Positions 41,329 through 50,101 of a DNA stretch of 64,000 nucleotides are shown in pieces; position 1 is the stretch's first letter, and each line of letters opens with the position of its first letter. Made by a program: the position numbers and the translations under genes. The stretch is from UBA493 sp035655435 (GTDB lineage Archaea > Iainarchaeota > Iainarchaeia > Iainarchaeales > Iainarchaeaceae), in the NCBI GenBank assembly GCA_035655435.1, contig DASRUN010000023.1, positions 38,338 through 102,337 on the forward strand, written 5' to 3'. The notes below the pieces were generated by a model. That model saw only the letters and a program-made list of their open reading frames with translations. It made no database searches and was not told the DNA's origin.

Positions 41329-41790
41329 CTAGTTTCTTCTTACTTGCCTTGCTATTTCCGAAACAAGTTGCTTTGTAACTCCATGTTTCTTTGCTAAACC
41401 TGCGTAAAAACCTCTTGGAATTGTTCCCGTATTCCATTGTGCTATTATATCAATAATTATCTGGCCTGTTTTTCCTCTGGCGGGAGACTTATCTATCCTT
41501 TCAGTATCTCCTTTTTCAGCATATTGTACTCCGGTTCTCCTTCTTTCCGTTTTTAGTTCTTTCAAACCAACGTTTGATTTTTCAGCTATCTTTCGAAGCG
41601 AACTTTTTCTGTTTACATATGATCTGATGGCAGCAACAGTCCTTTCGTCCAATGTTCCCGATTCCCGAATTTCTCTCGCTGTTACATTGAGCAAAGCTGC
41701 ATCATTTTCTATGTTCCTATTCCCATCCCTTTCTTGTAATCTATAACCAACTCTTGCTCTGAAAGTTTTTCCCGGGTGTTGGTTTTTCAT
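41329..41790 (-). CDS. Unknown basic protein with HTH-like end
   Basis: A 153-residue Arg/Lys-rich protein. The C-terminal segment FYAGLAKKHGVTKQLVSEIARQV reads as a helix-turn-helix; another possible helix pair lies at SSLRKIAEKSNVGLKEL. It may bind DNA. It converges with pyk with no spacer. No family recognised. Confidence 0.65.
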   Translation of the reverse strand: MKNQHPGKTFRARVGYRLQERDGNRNIENDAALLNVTAREIRESGTLDERTVAAIRSYVNRKSSLRKIAEKSNVGLKELKTERRRTGVQYAEKGDTERIDKSPARGKTGQIIIDIIAQWNTGTIPRGFYAGLAKKHGVTKQLVSEIARQVRRN

Positions 41791-41874
41791 GATATAAAAG
41801 GGGTTTTATTCTATTTTAATGTTTTCAAGGTACAGAACTATAACTTTGGTTTATTCAAAAAAAGTAGAAATATT

Positions 41875-41946
41875 TGGCCCTAGGCAGAATTGAACTGCCT
41901 TCTTGACCATGTCGAGGTCACGTCATAACCAGTAGACCATAGGGCC
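41875..41946 (-). tRNA. tRNA-Val (GAC)
   Basis: Acceptor GGCCCTA pairs fully with TAGGGCC, followed by A73. The anticodon arm is TGACC-TCGACAT-GGTCA, anticodon GAC; the T arm is GGCAG-TTCAATT-CTGCC. D-arm pairs G10-C25, T11-A24 and C12-G23 are present. Position 33 is C instead of the near-universal U. No intron. Confidence 0.85.
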
Positions 41947-42027
41947 CCTAAACCAATAAGGCAAGGTAAGATTCTCGTATTCAGGAAAATATTTTAAGGT
42001 ATCTTTGGCATACAGAAACCGGTTATT

Positions 42028-43065
42028 TCACATTCCCTTTGTCTCAACACAAGTCAACGAATTCTTTTTCTTCAAACTTTTTGATTCGGTTTGAACTATT
42101 TTGCTTACATTGGTGATTCTTTCCAATTGTGAACAAACAGAACATATTTCGGCGTTTGCAAGGTTCCCACATTTTTTGCAGTGCATTGTTTCGGAAGCAT
42201 TTTCTTTTTGGTGTTGCTGTAATAATGGTTTCAAATTTCTGAATGAAGCAAGTATTGAGTATTTCGATCCTGGAATCGAATCCTCTAATTCGTTGAGCAT
42301 TTTCCTATATTGGTTTCTCATTGCCATCCAGGAATAAGGACAGCATTCTTCCGAGTAATGTTCTATTCCATTGAATGCTGCGTAAGCAATAATTTCTTTT
42401 TCGGGCGTATCATAAAGTGGTTTTATGCGCGGAACAAATTCTTCGTATTTGCGCCATCCTGCGTCTTCTCCCAAGCGGGCCAATCTCGCAAAATCGTTTC
42501 TAAATAAACTCATTGCAATTGATTGAACCTCATCATCCAAATTATGTCCTGTTGCCAATTTATCTGCGTTAATTGCTTTTGCTTTCATATTCAAAAAGTG
42601 TCTTCTGAACACTCCGCAGAATGAACAAGTCGATCCTAGCTTTTCGTCTTCGTGGATTTTTTTCATTACATCCGTCATTTCTATTCCGAATTCGCTTTTG
42701 AATGAAACAGTGTGAAATGGAATTTGATTTTGTTCGCAATAATCAATTCCGATTTGCATTGATCTGTCTCTATAACCTTTAATTCCTTCATCAATCAAAA
42801 TTGCTTCTAGCTTAATCCTATTTCCGAAGATTTTGTGCAATAAATAAAGCGTAACCATTGAATCTTTTCCGCCGGAAACTCCGACAGCAACTCTCTCGTT
42901 GTATTTGATCAATTTGTTCGTGCGAATATTTTTGCGAACGCGGTTTTCAAAAAAAGTATTAAAGTGTTCAACACAAAAGCGATGCGGACCGTAAGGAATT
43001 CGAATCTTTGCCTCTTTTTCGCAGAGGTCGCATTTTTCCATTGCTTTGATTTTCAATTCTGCCAT
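42028..43065 (-). CDS. ncsA: tRNA 2-thiolation enzyme NcsA/Ctu1
   Basis: Adds sulfur to U34 of Lys, Glu and Gln tRNAs. The 345-residue protein has an N-terminal zinc knuckle CDLCEKEAKI, the PP-loop VAVGVSGGKDSMV, the cluster/active cysteines in STCSFCGVFRR and EECCPY, and a C-terminal zinc ribbon CKKCGN...CSVC. The order is that of the Ncs6/Ctu1 group. A start at Met9 (43041) is possible. The last ~25 residues are extra. Confidence 0.93.
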   Translation of the reverse strand: MAELKIKAMEKCDLCEKEAKIRIPYGPHRFCVEHFNTFFENRVRKNIRTNKLIKYNERVAVGVSGGKDSMVTLYLLHKIFGNRIKLEAILIDEGIKGYRDRSMQIGIDYCEQNQIPFHTVSFKSEFGIEMTDVMKKIHEDEKLGSTCSFCGVFRRHFLNMKAKAINADKLATGHNLDDEVQSIAMSLFRNDFARLARLGEDAGWRKYEEFVPRIKPLYDTPEKEIIAYAAFNGIEHYSEECCPYSWMAMRNQYRKMLNELEDSIPGSKYSILASFRNLKPLLQQHQKENASETMHCKKCGNLANAEICSVCSQLERITNVSKIVQTESKSLKKKNSLTCVETKGM

Positions 43066-43088
43066 TCAGTATTTTGGTTGGGAAAATG

Positions 43089-43292
43089 TTAAATACCAAT
43101 TTCCTTGACTCTTGTTACTTTAAGCGGTTCGTTTGAGTTTGAGATTTTTTTGTATAATACTCCGCCTACTCTAATGGTTGTTCCTTTTCGAGAGGTAGCT
43201 AATCGGTTTCTTGCCACTACATCCCGTCTTATGCTGCTGAAACTTCTTATCCCTGGTTTTTCCGATTTCAGGTTTGTCCTTGGTCTTGTCAT
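43089..43292 (-). CDS. Unknown small basic protein
   Basis: A 67-residue basic protein lying 23 bases upstream of ncsA on the same strand. The C-terminal half (KGTTIRVGGVLYKKI) looks like a small beta barrel with VKEIGI at the end. It may bind RNA and be co-transcribed with ncsA. No family assigned. Confidence 0.55.
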   Translation of the reverse strand: MTRPRTNLKSEKPGIRSFSSIRRDVVARNRLATSRKGTTIRVGGVLYKKISNSNEPLKVTRVKEIGI

Positions 43293-43409
43293 CAGAATTT
43301 CCTTATTGTTTGCAGAGTTATTTAAAGTTTTCAGTACTTAAAGTTACCTTTATATTCCTTAGCCCATAGATTATATTTTCTAATAACCCTTATTTTGAAC
43401 GGTTTTTTT

Positions 43410-44015
43410 ATGAGTTTATCAAAGCAGATTAAGGCAACTTTGCAGAATGAGCGCAAAGGAACAAAGAGCAAAGATTACAAGTACGCTGAATTGTTCAGAA
43501 AAAACGTTCTTGAACAAAGACAGCTTGATGCGGCCGTTATTAGGATTGAAAAACCCTCTAACCTTCCAAGGGCGCATGCGCTTGGTTACAAGGCAAAACA
43601 GGGTTATGTTATTGCTCTTACAAGAGTTAGGAAAGGTTCGGGTTTGCATAGGAGACCTGCAAGAGGAAGACGCCCTAAGAGAATGGGTGTCAAAAAGCTT
43701 ACGCGAAGGACAGGCAGAAAGGCAATGGGTGAAAGAAAGGCCGGGCAAAAGTTCCCTAACTGTGAGGTTTTGAATTCTTATTGGGTTGGCGAAGACGGTA
43801 AATCCACTTATTACGAGGTTATTTTGGCTGATACTGCTTCTATGACTGTGAGAAGCGATAAAGAAAGGAATTGGGTTGTTTTCAACAAGCACACTAATAG
43901 GGCTGAAAGAGGCCTTACAAGTGCCGGCAGAAAATCAAGAGGTCTTCATAAGAAAGGAAGGGGTGCAGAAAAAATCAGGCCAAGCAACCGCGCAAAGGGA
44001 AGAAAAGCGAAGTAA
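43410..44015 (+). CDS. rpl15e: Large-subunit ribosomal protein L15e
   Basis: Component of the 50S subunit, about 201 residues from ATG 43410 (MSLSKQIK); an upstream ATG at 43395 is less likely. Family segments: NLPRAHALGYKAKQGYV, GSGLHRRPARGRRPKRMG, FPNCEVLNSYWVGEDGK and the HKKGRGAEKIRPSNRAKGRK end. It opens the plus-strand superoperon of RNase P, proteasome and exosome genes. Confidence 0.95.
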   Translation: MSLSKQIKATLQNERKGTKSKDYKYAELFRKNVLEQRQLDAAVIRIEKPSNLPRAHALGYKAKQGYVIALTRVRKGSGLHRRPARGRRPKRMGVKKLTRRTGRKAMGERKAGQKFPNCEVLNSYWVGEDGKSTYYEVILADTASMTVRSDKERNWVVFNKHTNRAERGLTSAGRKSRGLHKKGRGAEKIRPSNRAKGRKAK

Positions 44016-44045
44016 CTTTAACCATTTTCTTCACTAATTTTCACC

Positions 44046-44666
44046 ATGAACCTAAACCTAATCCGCCATTCCTCCCTCGAAGAGGCTCTATCACTTGCTC
44101 CGAAGTTCAAAGATAATGCTTTGATTGTGTGCAAGGATTTTGCGGAGCAGGAGCTCAAGGATTTCAACAAACTAAAAAGAAAGAATAATGTTGAAATTTT
44201 TTCTTGCAAAATTTTTCAAAAAAAAGATCAGAACGCGCTGCAGAAATTCAAAAAGATTTGTGATTTTACGGCGGTTCAAGGCGGTTCCGTGGAAATGCAT
44301 TCTTGGGCGTGTTCGCAGAAAATAGATTTGCTCATTGATCCTTTCAATGCGGAAAAAAATTGCATTGATCTCGCAACCTGCAATGTTCTGCGCGAAAACA
44401 ATACTTTTGTGTGCTTTACATTTTCCGCTTTTTTGCAGGCACGCGGTTTTAGGCAAACACAATTGTTGAAAAACGCTTCTCTTGCCCTTGGATTATTGGA
44501 GAAAGCAAAAACCCCGGTTCTTTTTGTTAGCGGTGCAATGAAAAAAGAGGAATTGCGCGCGGCGAAGGATCTTTCCTCTTTCGGAGTTTTTTTGGGGATG
44601 AAAAAAAACAATGCAATTGATTGTGTTAAAAGAAACCCTGAATTATTTTTGGAGAGATTGAAATGA
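44046..44666 (+). CDS. rnp3: RNase P protein component 3 (Rpp30)
   Basis: Protein subunit of RNase P, which removes tRNA 5' leaders. The 206-residue protein has the incomplete TIM-barrel features of Rpp30: VQGGSVEMHSWACSQKIDLL, NCIDLATCNVLRENNTFV and the SGAMKKEELRAAKDL helix. It overlaps the HD gene by 4 bases and is two genes from Pop5, its binding partner in the holoenzyme. Confidence 0.9.
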   Translation: MNLNLIRHSSLEEALSLAPKFKDNALIVCKDFAEQELKDFNKLKRKNNVEIFSCKIFQKKDQNALQKFKKICDFTAVQGGSVEMHSWACSQKIDLLIDPFNAEKNCIDLATCNVLRENNTFVCFTFSAFLQARGFRQTQLLKNASLALGLLEKAKTPVLFVSGAMKKEELRAAKDLSSFGVFLGMKKNNAIDCVKRNPELFLERLK

Positions 44667-45223
44667 AAAAAGTGAAAAAAGTGAAAATCCCTTCTTTGAA
44701 GCAATGCGAGAAATTGATTGCGGCTTATGAAATGCCTGTTCAGATAAGAAAGCATTCCGAGGCTGTGAGAAGGATTGCGAACGAGCTCGCGGAAAAGATT
44801 TCGAAAAATAAAACAAAAATTGATTTGGATTTAGTTGATAGGGCTTCTTTGATGCATGATTTTTTGAAAATGCATTGCATAAAAAACAAGTGCAGGCACG
44901 CGGAAGAAGCGGGGAATGTTCTCTCGCAAAAAGGTTTTCCGGAGTTCGGAAAAATTGTAAAATTACATGGTTTGGACGAGGTTAATTCTTTTGATGCAAA
45001 AACCTCGATTGAAGCAAAAGTTGTTTGGTACGCCGACAAAAGAGTTTCGCATGATTCGGTTGTTACAATGGAAGAACGTTATGAATATTTCAGGAGTAAG
45101 TACGGTTCCGTGAGTGAAAAAAGGATGCGTGAAATAAATTCAACTTGGAAAAATGCTTTGAAAATAGAACAGGGATTGTTGGAATTGGCCGGAATGGATA
45201 ATGATTATTTGTTTGGTGATTGA
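44663..45223 (+). CDS. HD-domain phosphohydrolase
   Basis: A 186-residue HD-superfamily protein. Metal-binding motifs: RKHSEAV (His ~30), LMHDFLK (HD pair ~70), KCRHAEEA and KLHGLDE, then the aspartate in YADKRV. Such enzymes act on nucleotides or nucleic acids, including 2',3'-cyclic phosphates. It is inserted between the two RNase P subunit genes with 4-base overlaps on one side and 1 base on the other, so a role in tRNA end processing is conceivable but unproven. Confidence 0.85.
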   Translation: MKKVKKVKIPSLKQCEKLIAAYEMPVQIRKHSEAVRRIANELAEKISKNKTKIDLDLVDRASLMHDFLKMHCIKNKCRHAEEAGNVLSQKGFPEFGKIVKLHGLDEVNSFDAKTSIEAKVVWYADKRVSHDSVVTMEERYEYFRSKYGSVSEKRMREINSTWKNALKIEQGLLELAGMDNDYLFGD

Positions 45224-45224
45224 A

Positions 45225-45569
45225 ATGACTGAGAAAAAGAAATCTTTGAAACCTATTCCTCCAACTTTGAGGGGAAAAAAGCGTTACGTGAAATTTGAAT
45301 TTGTTTCCAAAAGTTCTTTGAATGAGAATGATGTGAAAAGAACAATTTGGAATGTGTTCCAAAACATTTTCGGAGAAAGAGGAATCGCGGATCAGAAGCT
45401 CTGGCTCATTAAATGGTCTCAAAACAACAATACCGGCATTTTGCGCTGCAACCTGAAAGAAGAGGAGAATGTGAAAGCCGGCCTGCTTTTCATTCAAACC
45501 ATTGCAAATGAACCGGTTTTGCCTGTAATCCTGAGTGTTTCGGGTTCTTTGAAAAAGTTGAAAGATTGA
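45225..45569 (+). CDS. rnp2: RNase P protein component 2 (Pop5)
   Basis: About 114 residues from ATG 45225 (MTEKKKSLKPIPPTLRGKKRYVKF), the usual Pop5 N-terminus, followed by a ferredoxin-like fold (IWNVFQNIFGERGIADQKLWLI and GILRCNLKEEENVKAGLLFI). It partners with Rpp30 in the catalytic-domain half of archaeal RNase P. A frame extending to 45201 overlaps the HD gene and is unlikely. Confidence 0.88.
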   Translation: MTEKKKSLKPIPPTLRGKKRYVKFEFVSKSSLNENDVKRTIWNVFQNIFGERGIADQKLWLIKWSQNNNTGILRCNLKEEENVKAGLLFIQTIANEPVLPVILSVSGSLKKLKD

Positions 45570-45626
45570 AGGTGCCTTTTTATAATTAACTGATTAAGAA
45601 TAGTAGTATATAAAGAGGGATTTTTT

Positions 45627-46355
45627 TTGTACCCAACTTCTCAACCGGCAAACTACGATAGGGCAGCAACAATGTTTAGTCCTGACGGCAGATTATATCA
45701 GGTTGAGTACGCTTCCAAAATCGTTTCTCAAGGAACTATGGGGGTTGCGTGCAAGTACAATCAGGGTGTTTTGTTCGGTGCTTACAAGAAAATAACCTCA
45801 AAATTGCTTATTCCGGGCTCGGTTGAAAAGATTTTTGCCATAGATGATCACATTGTGGCGGTTTCAGCCGGTTTGGTTGGAGATGCAAGAAGGTTAGTGG
45901 GGATTGCAAGGCAGAAGGCACAGGAAAACAGGGTTTATTACGAGGAAGCAATTCAAACGGAAAACCTTGCAAAGGAAGTTTCAAATTTAATGCAATTATA
46001 CACCCAATATGGGGGCATGAGGCCGTTTGGAGTTTCCTTCATTATAGGGGGAGTTGACAATACGGGCAAAAGATTGTTCGAAACCGAACCTTCCGGCGCA
46101 TTGGCTGAGTATCATGCTATTGCAGTTGGAAAGAACAGGAACAAGGCAATGGAAATTTTCGAAAAAGATTGGAAAGAAAACATGAACAAAGAGGCTTCTG
46201 TGAGACTTTTGGCTAAAGCTCTCGAACATAGTTTGGAAGATAAGGAGAAAATGGATAACAGTAAATTAGAATTTATGTTTGTTGAAAATGAGAACCGAAA
46301 ATTCACGCCAATTTCTCAGGACGAATTAAAGAGTTACTTGTCAAAATCAAATTAA
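45627..46355 (+). CDS. psmA: Proteasome subunit alpha
   Basis: Outer-ring subunit of the 20S proteasome, 242 residues. YDRAATMFSPDGRLYQVEYASK is the alpha-specific N-terminal gate and helix (residues ~9-30); GTMGVACKY and TSKLLIPGSVEKIFAIDDH follow. No catalytic Thr, as expected. The start is TTG 45627, with a TATA-like TATATAAA about 20 bases before it, so a start with little or no leader is likely. Confidence 0.94.
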   Translation: MYPTSQPANYDRAATMFSPDGRLYQVEYASKIVSQGTMGVACKYNQGVLFGAYKKITSKLLIPGSVEKIFAIDDHIVAVSAGLVGDARRLVGIARQKAQENRVYYEEAIQTENLAKEVSNLMQLYTQYGGMRPFGVSFIIGGVDNTGKRLFETEPSGALAEYHAIAVGKNRNKAMEIFEKDWKENMNKEASVRLLAKALEHSLEDKEKMDNSKLEFMFVENENRKFTPISQDELKSYLSKSN

Positions 46356-46375
46356 ATTTACAAAGGAAATTTTGA

Positions 46376-47077
46376 ATGGTTAGAACGGAAGATGCCGTCA
46401 TAGCACGGTTGGAACATTCGGGAGAAAAGTTCGAGATTCTCGTAGACCCTGACCTAGCCATGGATTTTAAACACGGAAAAAACGTGAACATAGATGATAT
46501 GCTGGCCGTTGACATTATTTTCAAGGACGCAAAAAAGGGAGAGGAAAAAGGGGAAGATTCGCTGCAAAAAGTTTTCGGCACAAAAAGCGCAATTGAGATA
46601 GCAAAGAGAATAATTATAGAGGGAGAAGTGCAGTTAACAACCGAGCAAAGAAGGGGCATTGTTGAAAAAAAGAGAAAGGAGATAATTAATTTTATTACAA
46701 CCAATGCAATCAATCCGCAAACCAATGCTCCGCATCCCACACAGAGAATTGAGAATGCTTTGACTGAATTGAAATTTAATATTGACATTAACAAACCCAA
46801 CAAGGAAATTATAGCGGATTTGATAAAGCAGTTAAGAAAATTGTTGCCGATTTCGCTTGAAAATTTGAGAATAGCAGTTAAGGTTCCGGCTTTGCATGCG
46901 GGGAAAGCTTCTCCGATTTTGCACAAGTACACTCTCATAAAAGAGGAGTGGCAGAATAATGGTTCTTTGATAGCGGTTCTTGAAATTCCCGCGGGTTTGA
47001 AGCAGGGGCTTTTCAACGAGCTCAACCATCTGACGCATGGGGACGTTGAAACAAAGATTCTTGATAAAAAGGAGTGA
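46376..47077 (+). CDS. sdo1: Ribosome maturation protein SBDS
   Basis: Archaeal SBDS/Sdo1 homologue of 233 residues, which helps release aIF6 from new large subunits. Three-domain layout: N-terminal FYSH domain (ARLEHSGEKFEILVDPD, MLAVDIIFKDAKKGE), helical middle (TTEQRRGIVEKKRKEIINFI, HPTQRIENAL) and ferredoxin-like C-terminal domain. It lies in its usual place between psmA and rrp4. Confidence 0.95.
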   Translation: MVRTEDAVIARLEHSGEKFEILVDPDLAMDFKHGKNVNIDDMLAVDIIFKDAKKGEEKGEDSLQKVFGTKSAIEIAKRIIIEGEVQLTTEQRRGIVEKKRKEIINFITTNAINPQTNAPHPTQRIENALTELKFNIDINKPNKEIIADLIKQLRKLLPISLENLRIAVKVPALHAGKASPILHKYTLIKEEWQNNGSLIAVLEIPAGLKQGLFNELNHLTHGDVETKILDKKE

Positions 47078-47083
47078 TGTGAA

Positions 47084-47752
47084 ATGACAAAAAGAATAGT
47101 TATTCCGGGAGAACTGGTAACCGAGGAGAGAAAAAAATTGGGTTCGCATGTTTTTGTGAGCGAGGGAAAAATTTATTCCGATTCAATGGGTTTAGTGAAT
47201 GATGAGGCTGATTTTGCTTCTGTTGTTCCGCTTGAAGGAAAGTACATGCCTGAACAAGGAGACCTTATTATCGGAGTTATTGGAGACGAAAAATTTTCGG
47301 TTTACATGGTGGATGTGAATAGTTTCTATCAAACCGCGATTTCGAAAAAAGAATTGAGGGAAATGTTAAAACCCGGCGCGGTTATTTCCGCAAAGGTTTC
47401 AAGAGTTAACGAACTCAATGAAGTTGATTTGGAAAATCCTAGGGCGTTTTTCGGCGGAGAAATTATAGAACTTTCTCCCGTAAAAATTCCTCGCTTTATT
47501 GGAAGAGAAGCTTCAATGCTTAATTTGATAAAAGATTGGACAAAATCAAATATTGTTGTCGGAAGAAACGGCAGAATTTGGGCTAAGGGCGGAGACACTG
47601 ATTTGTTGAAAAAGGCAGTGAAAAAAATTGATAAAGAAGCTCACATGGAAAATTTGACGAATAGGATGGAAGAGTTTTTGGAAAAAAACGCTCCTAAGAA
47701 TGGTGTTAAAAAAGAAGTAATGGAAGAAGACATGGAAGAAGGTGAAAACTAA
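47084..47752 (+). CDS. rrp4: Exosome RNA-binding subunit Rrp4
   Basis: Cap subunit of the archaeal exosome. The 222-residue protein has the N-terminal domain (IVIPGELV), an S1 domain (GAVISAKVSRVNELNEVDL) and a KH-like domain with IVVGRNGRIWAKGGD. An acidic tail (EEDMEEGEN) is extra. The stop codon is followed directly by the rrp41 ATG. Confidence 0.95.
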   Translation: MTKRIVIPGELVTEERKKLGSHVFVSEGKIYSDSMGLVNDEADFASVVPLEGKYMPEQGDLIIGVIGDEKFSVYMVDVNSFYQTAISKKELREMLKPGAVISAKVSRVNELNEVDLENPRAFFGGEIIELSPVKIPRFIGREASMLNLIKDWTKSNIVVGRNGRIWAKGGDTDLLKKAVKKIDKEAHMENLTNRMEEFLEKNAPKNGVKKEVMEEDMEEGEN

Positions 47753-48493
47753 ATGGGTAAAAAAGTTCAGGAAATAACCTACGTTGATTCAAAAGGAAAA
47801 CGTTTGGACGGAAGAAAAGTTGATGAGTTAAGGCCGATAAAAATTAAGGTTGGCGTAATTCCAAGGGCTGATGGTTCGGCTTATTTGGAGTGGGGACAGA
47901 ATAAAGTTTATGCTTCTGTTCACGGTCCGAGAGAATGCTTGCCAAAGCATACTGCTAACCCTTACAAAGCGGTTGTGAAATTCAATTATAGGATGGCGTC
48001 TTTCAGTGTTCCTGATAGAAAAAATCCTAAGCCCGGGAGAAGGGAAATTGAAATCAGCAAGGTTTCCGGAGAAGCGCTTGAAAGAGCAATTTTTTTGGAG
48101 AAATTTCCAAACACTCAGATTGATGTGAATGTTGAAATAGTTGATAGTAATGCCGGAAGCAGAATTGCGGCTTTGACAGCAGCTTCTGTTGCATGCGCTG
48201 ATGCCGGTCTTCCTATGAGGGACATGGTTTGCGGTACAGGAGTTGGAAGAGCCGGGGGAAAAATAATTGTCGACCTCACTAAGGATGAGGAAGATGCTCC
48301 GGACGCGGTTGATATTCCGATCGCAATTTTGCCGAATTCAAAAGAAATAGTTCTTTTGCAACTTGACGGTGTAATGCCGAAGAAAGAATGGGAAAAAGCC
48401 TATGAAATGGCCGTTGATGCATCCATGAAAGTTTATGAGGTGCAGAAGCAAGCGTTGAAGGACAAGTATTTGAACGGAGATGATAAGAAATGA
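47753..48493 (+). CDS. rrp41: Exosome catalytic subunit Rrp41
   Basis: Phosphorolytic RNase PH-type subunit, 246 residues. Conserved pieces: RLDGRKVDELRPIKIKVG, DGSAYLEWGQNKVYASVHGPRE, the phosphate-binding and catalytic region GAGVGRAGGKIIVDLTKDEED-like (CGTGVGRAGGK, then LTKDEEDAPDAVDIPIA). It degrades RNA 3'-5' in the Rrp41-Rrp42 hexamer. Overlaps rrp42 by 4 bases. Confidence 0.96.
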   Translation: MGKKVQEITYVDSKGKRLDGRKVDELRPIKIKVGVIPRADGSAYLEWGQNKVYASVHGPRECLPKHTANPYKAVVKFNYRMASFSVPDRKNPKPGRREIEISKVSGEALERAIFLEKFPNTQIDVNVEIVDSNAGSRIAALTAASVACADAGLPMRDMVCGTGVGRAGGKIIVDLTKDEEDAPDAVDIPIAILPNSKEIVLLQLDGVMPKKEWEKAYEMAVDASMKVYEVQKQALKDKYLNGDDKK

Positions 48494-49272
48494 GTTTTAC
48501 GGAACTTTGGGATCTTAGAACTGATAAGTTGATCGCGGAATTAAAACAAGGAAAAAGACTTGACGCGAGAAAAGTTGATGAAATAAGAAAACCGATAATA
48601 ACAGAGGATGTCAGCGAAAACGCTGACGGACAAGCAAGAGTAAAGCTTGGTGAAACAGATGTAATTGCCGGAGTAAAAATGATTGTAGGAGAACCATATC
48701 CTGATTCCCCTAATCAGGGGAGTATTAGCGTTGGCGCGGAATTATTGCCGCTTGCCGATCCTGAATACGAAAGCGGTCCCCCGAGAGAGGAAGCAATCGA
48801 ACTCTCAAGAGTTGTTGATAGGGGTATTAGAGAATCCGGGGCAATTAATTTTGAGGATCTCTCAATTGTTTCGGGAGAAAAATCTTGGATTGGTTTTGTG
48901 GATATTTATATCCTGAACAATGATGGGAATCTCTTTGATGCATGCGGAATTGCCGCTTTGAAAGCACTTTTGAATACAAAATTGCCAAAGCTTGAAGACC
49001 ACAAAATTGTGAAAGGAGAATATTCAGGAAAATTGAAGTTGAATGCAAAACCTATTCTCAATACTTTTGCAAAAATAGGAAACACTGTTGTTGCCGATCC
49101 TACTCTTTTGGAGGAAAAGGCAATGACATCAAGGTTTTCGGTTGCGGTTACGGAAAACGATGATATAACCGCTTTCCAGAAAGGATTGGGCGGTTCGTTT
49201 AAAATAGAGGAAATAAACGCTGCAATAGACCTGAGTTTCAAGAACAGCAAACAAATAAGAAAGTTATTGTAG
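48490..49272 (+). CDS. rrp42: Exosome subunit Rrp42
   Basis: Non-catalytic RNase PH-fold partner of Rrp41, 260 residues. Motifs: GKRLDARKVDEIRKPI, GQARVKLGETDVIAGVKM, SRVVDRGIRESGAINFE and WIGFVDIYILNNDGNLFDACG. Together the three genes give the archaeal exosome core; Csl4 and DnaG are not in the window. Confidence 0.95.
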   Translation: MSFTELWDLRTDKLIAELKQGKRLDARKVDEIRKPIITEDVSENADGQARVKLGETDVIAGVKMIVGEPYPDSPNQGSISVGAELLPLADPEYESGPPREEAIELSRVVDRGIRESGAINFEDLSIVSGEKSWIGFVDIYILNNDGNLFDACGIAALKALLNTKLPKLEDHKIVKGEYSGKLKLNAKPILNTFAKIGNTVVADPTLLEEKAMTSRFSVAVTENDDITAFQKGLGGSFKIEEINAAIDLSFKNSKQIRKLL

Positions 49273-49283
49273 GAGTTTTTAGT

Positions 49284-49700
49284 ATGGGTGACACCAAAAA
49301 AGTCGGAAGTACAGGCCGTTTCGGCGCAAGATACGGGGTTGGCATTAGGAAAAAACTCTTGAAAGTAGAGCCATTGCAATTGCAAAAGCAAAAGTGTCCT
49401 AATTGCGGTTCTTTGGTCTTAAAAAGGCTCAGCAAGGGTATTTTCAAATGCAGGAAATGCGACTATAAATTTGTCGGCGGAGCTTATCTTCCAAAAACCC
49501 TTACGGGCGGGCTTATTTATCAAATGGTTTCCCAGAAGAAATTTGCTCCTGAATCAATAACTGCATTGGAAAAACATAAGGAAAAATCAGAACCTGTTAG
49601 TGAAGAAGTGAAGGATTCAAAGAAGGAATCAAAGGAATCCAAGAAAGAATCCAAACCAAAAAAAGTTGATAAAAAAACTAAAACTCAGGAGGGTGAGTAA
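49284..49700 (+). CDS. rpl37ae: Large-subunit ribosomal protein L37Ae
   Basis: Zinc-ribbon ribosomal protein. GSTGRFGARYGVGIRKK, CPNCG and CRKCDYKFVGGAY are typical; the fold ends near residue 85. The last ~50 residues are an added Ser/Lys/Glu-rich tail (KKESKESKKESKPKK), similar in kind to the tail on L10e. Confidence 0.95.
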   Translation: MGDTKKVGSTGRFGARYGVGIRKKLLKVEPLQLQKQKCPNCGSLVLKRLSKGIFKCRKCDYKFVGGAYLPKTLTGGLIYQMVSQKKFAPESITALEKHKEKSEPVSEEVKDSKKESKESKKESKPKKVDKKTKTQEGE

Positions 49701-49702
49701 AA

Positions 49703-49834
49703 ATGTATCTTTGTTTAAAATGCCATAAGACAGTTGATTCGCTTCCAATGGGTGCTGTTAGATGCCCTAGTTGCGGTAACAAGATCTTTTCAAAAATGAG
49801 GGATCCGATTACAAAAACAATTAAGGCTTTATAA
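49703..49834 (+). CDS. rpoP: RNA polymerase subunit P
   Basis: A 43-residue subunit of the archaeal RNA polymerase (eukaryotic Rpb12). Zinc-binding cysteines are Cys4/Cys7 (LCLKCHK) and Cys21/Cys24 (RCPSCGNKI). ATG 49703 follows GGAGGGTGAG. The order L37Ae, RpoP, Pcc1, prefoldin is conserved in archaea. Confidence 0.93.
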   Translation: MYLCLKCHKTVDSLPMGAVRCPSCGNKIFSKMRDPITKTIKAL

Positions 49835-49850
49835 TTTCCGGATTTTTTTT

Positions 49851-50087
49851 ATGCCTGAAGTAATAAAGGAATTTGTTTTTCCAAGCGAAGCAAAAGCAAT
49901 TGCTGTTGCAAGAGCAATTCTCCCTGAACTCAATAAATCTTATCAAAAGCGTTCAAAAACCTTAATAAAAACCAATAAAAATGTTGTTTTACTTAAGATT
50001 GTTGCCGAGGATGAACATTCTCTTCGCGCTTCACTAACCTCTTTCAAGGGTTTGTTGGAGTTGGGAAAAAATGTTTCTGAAATTTGA
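49851..50087 (+). CDS. pcc1: KEOPS subunit Pcc1
   Basis: A 78-residue dimerisation subunit of the KEOPS complex, which makes t6A37 in ANN-reading tRNAs. The fold is two helices on a small sheet: EAKAIAVARAILPELN, then SKTLIKTNKNVVLLKIVAEDEHSLRASLTSFKG over residues ~35-66. Position between rpoP and prefoldin supports the call. Kae1 and Bud32 are elsewhere. Confidence 0.87.
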   Translation: MPEVIKEFVFPSEAKAIAVARAILPELNKSYQKRSKTLIKTNKNVVLLKIVAEDEHSLRASLTSFKGLLELGKNVSEI

Positions 50088-50101
50088 GAGGTTGATTTGA
50101 A

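Noticed and set aside
43089..43292. Small basic protein considered as ribosomal protein S8e
   Set aside because: Only a loose similarity in the last third; length and other S8e motifs do not fit.
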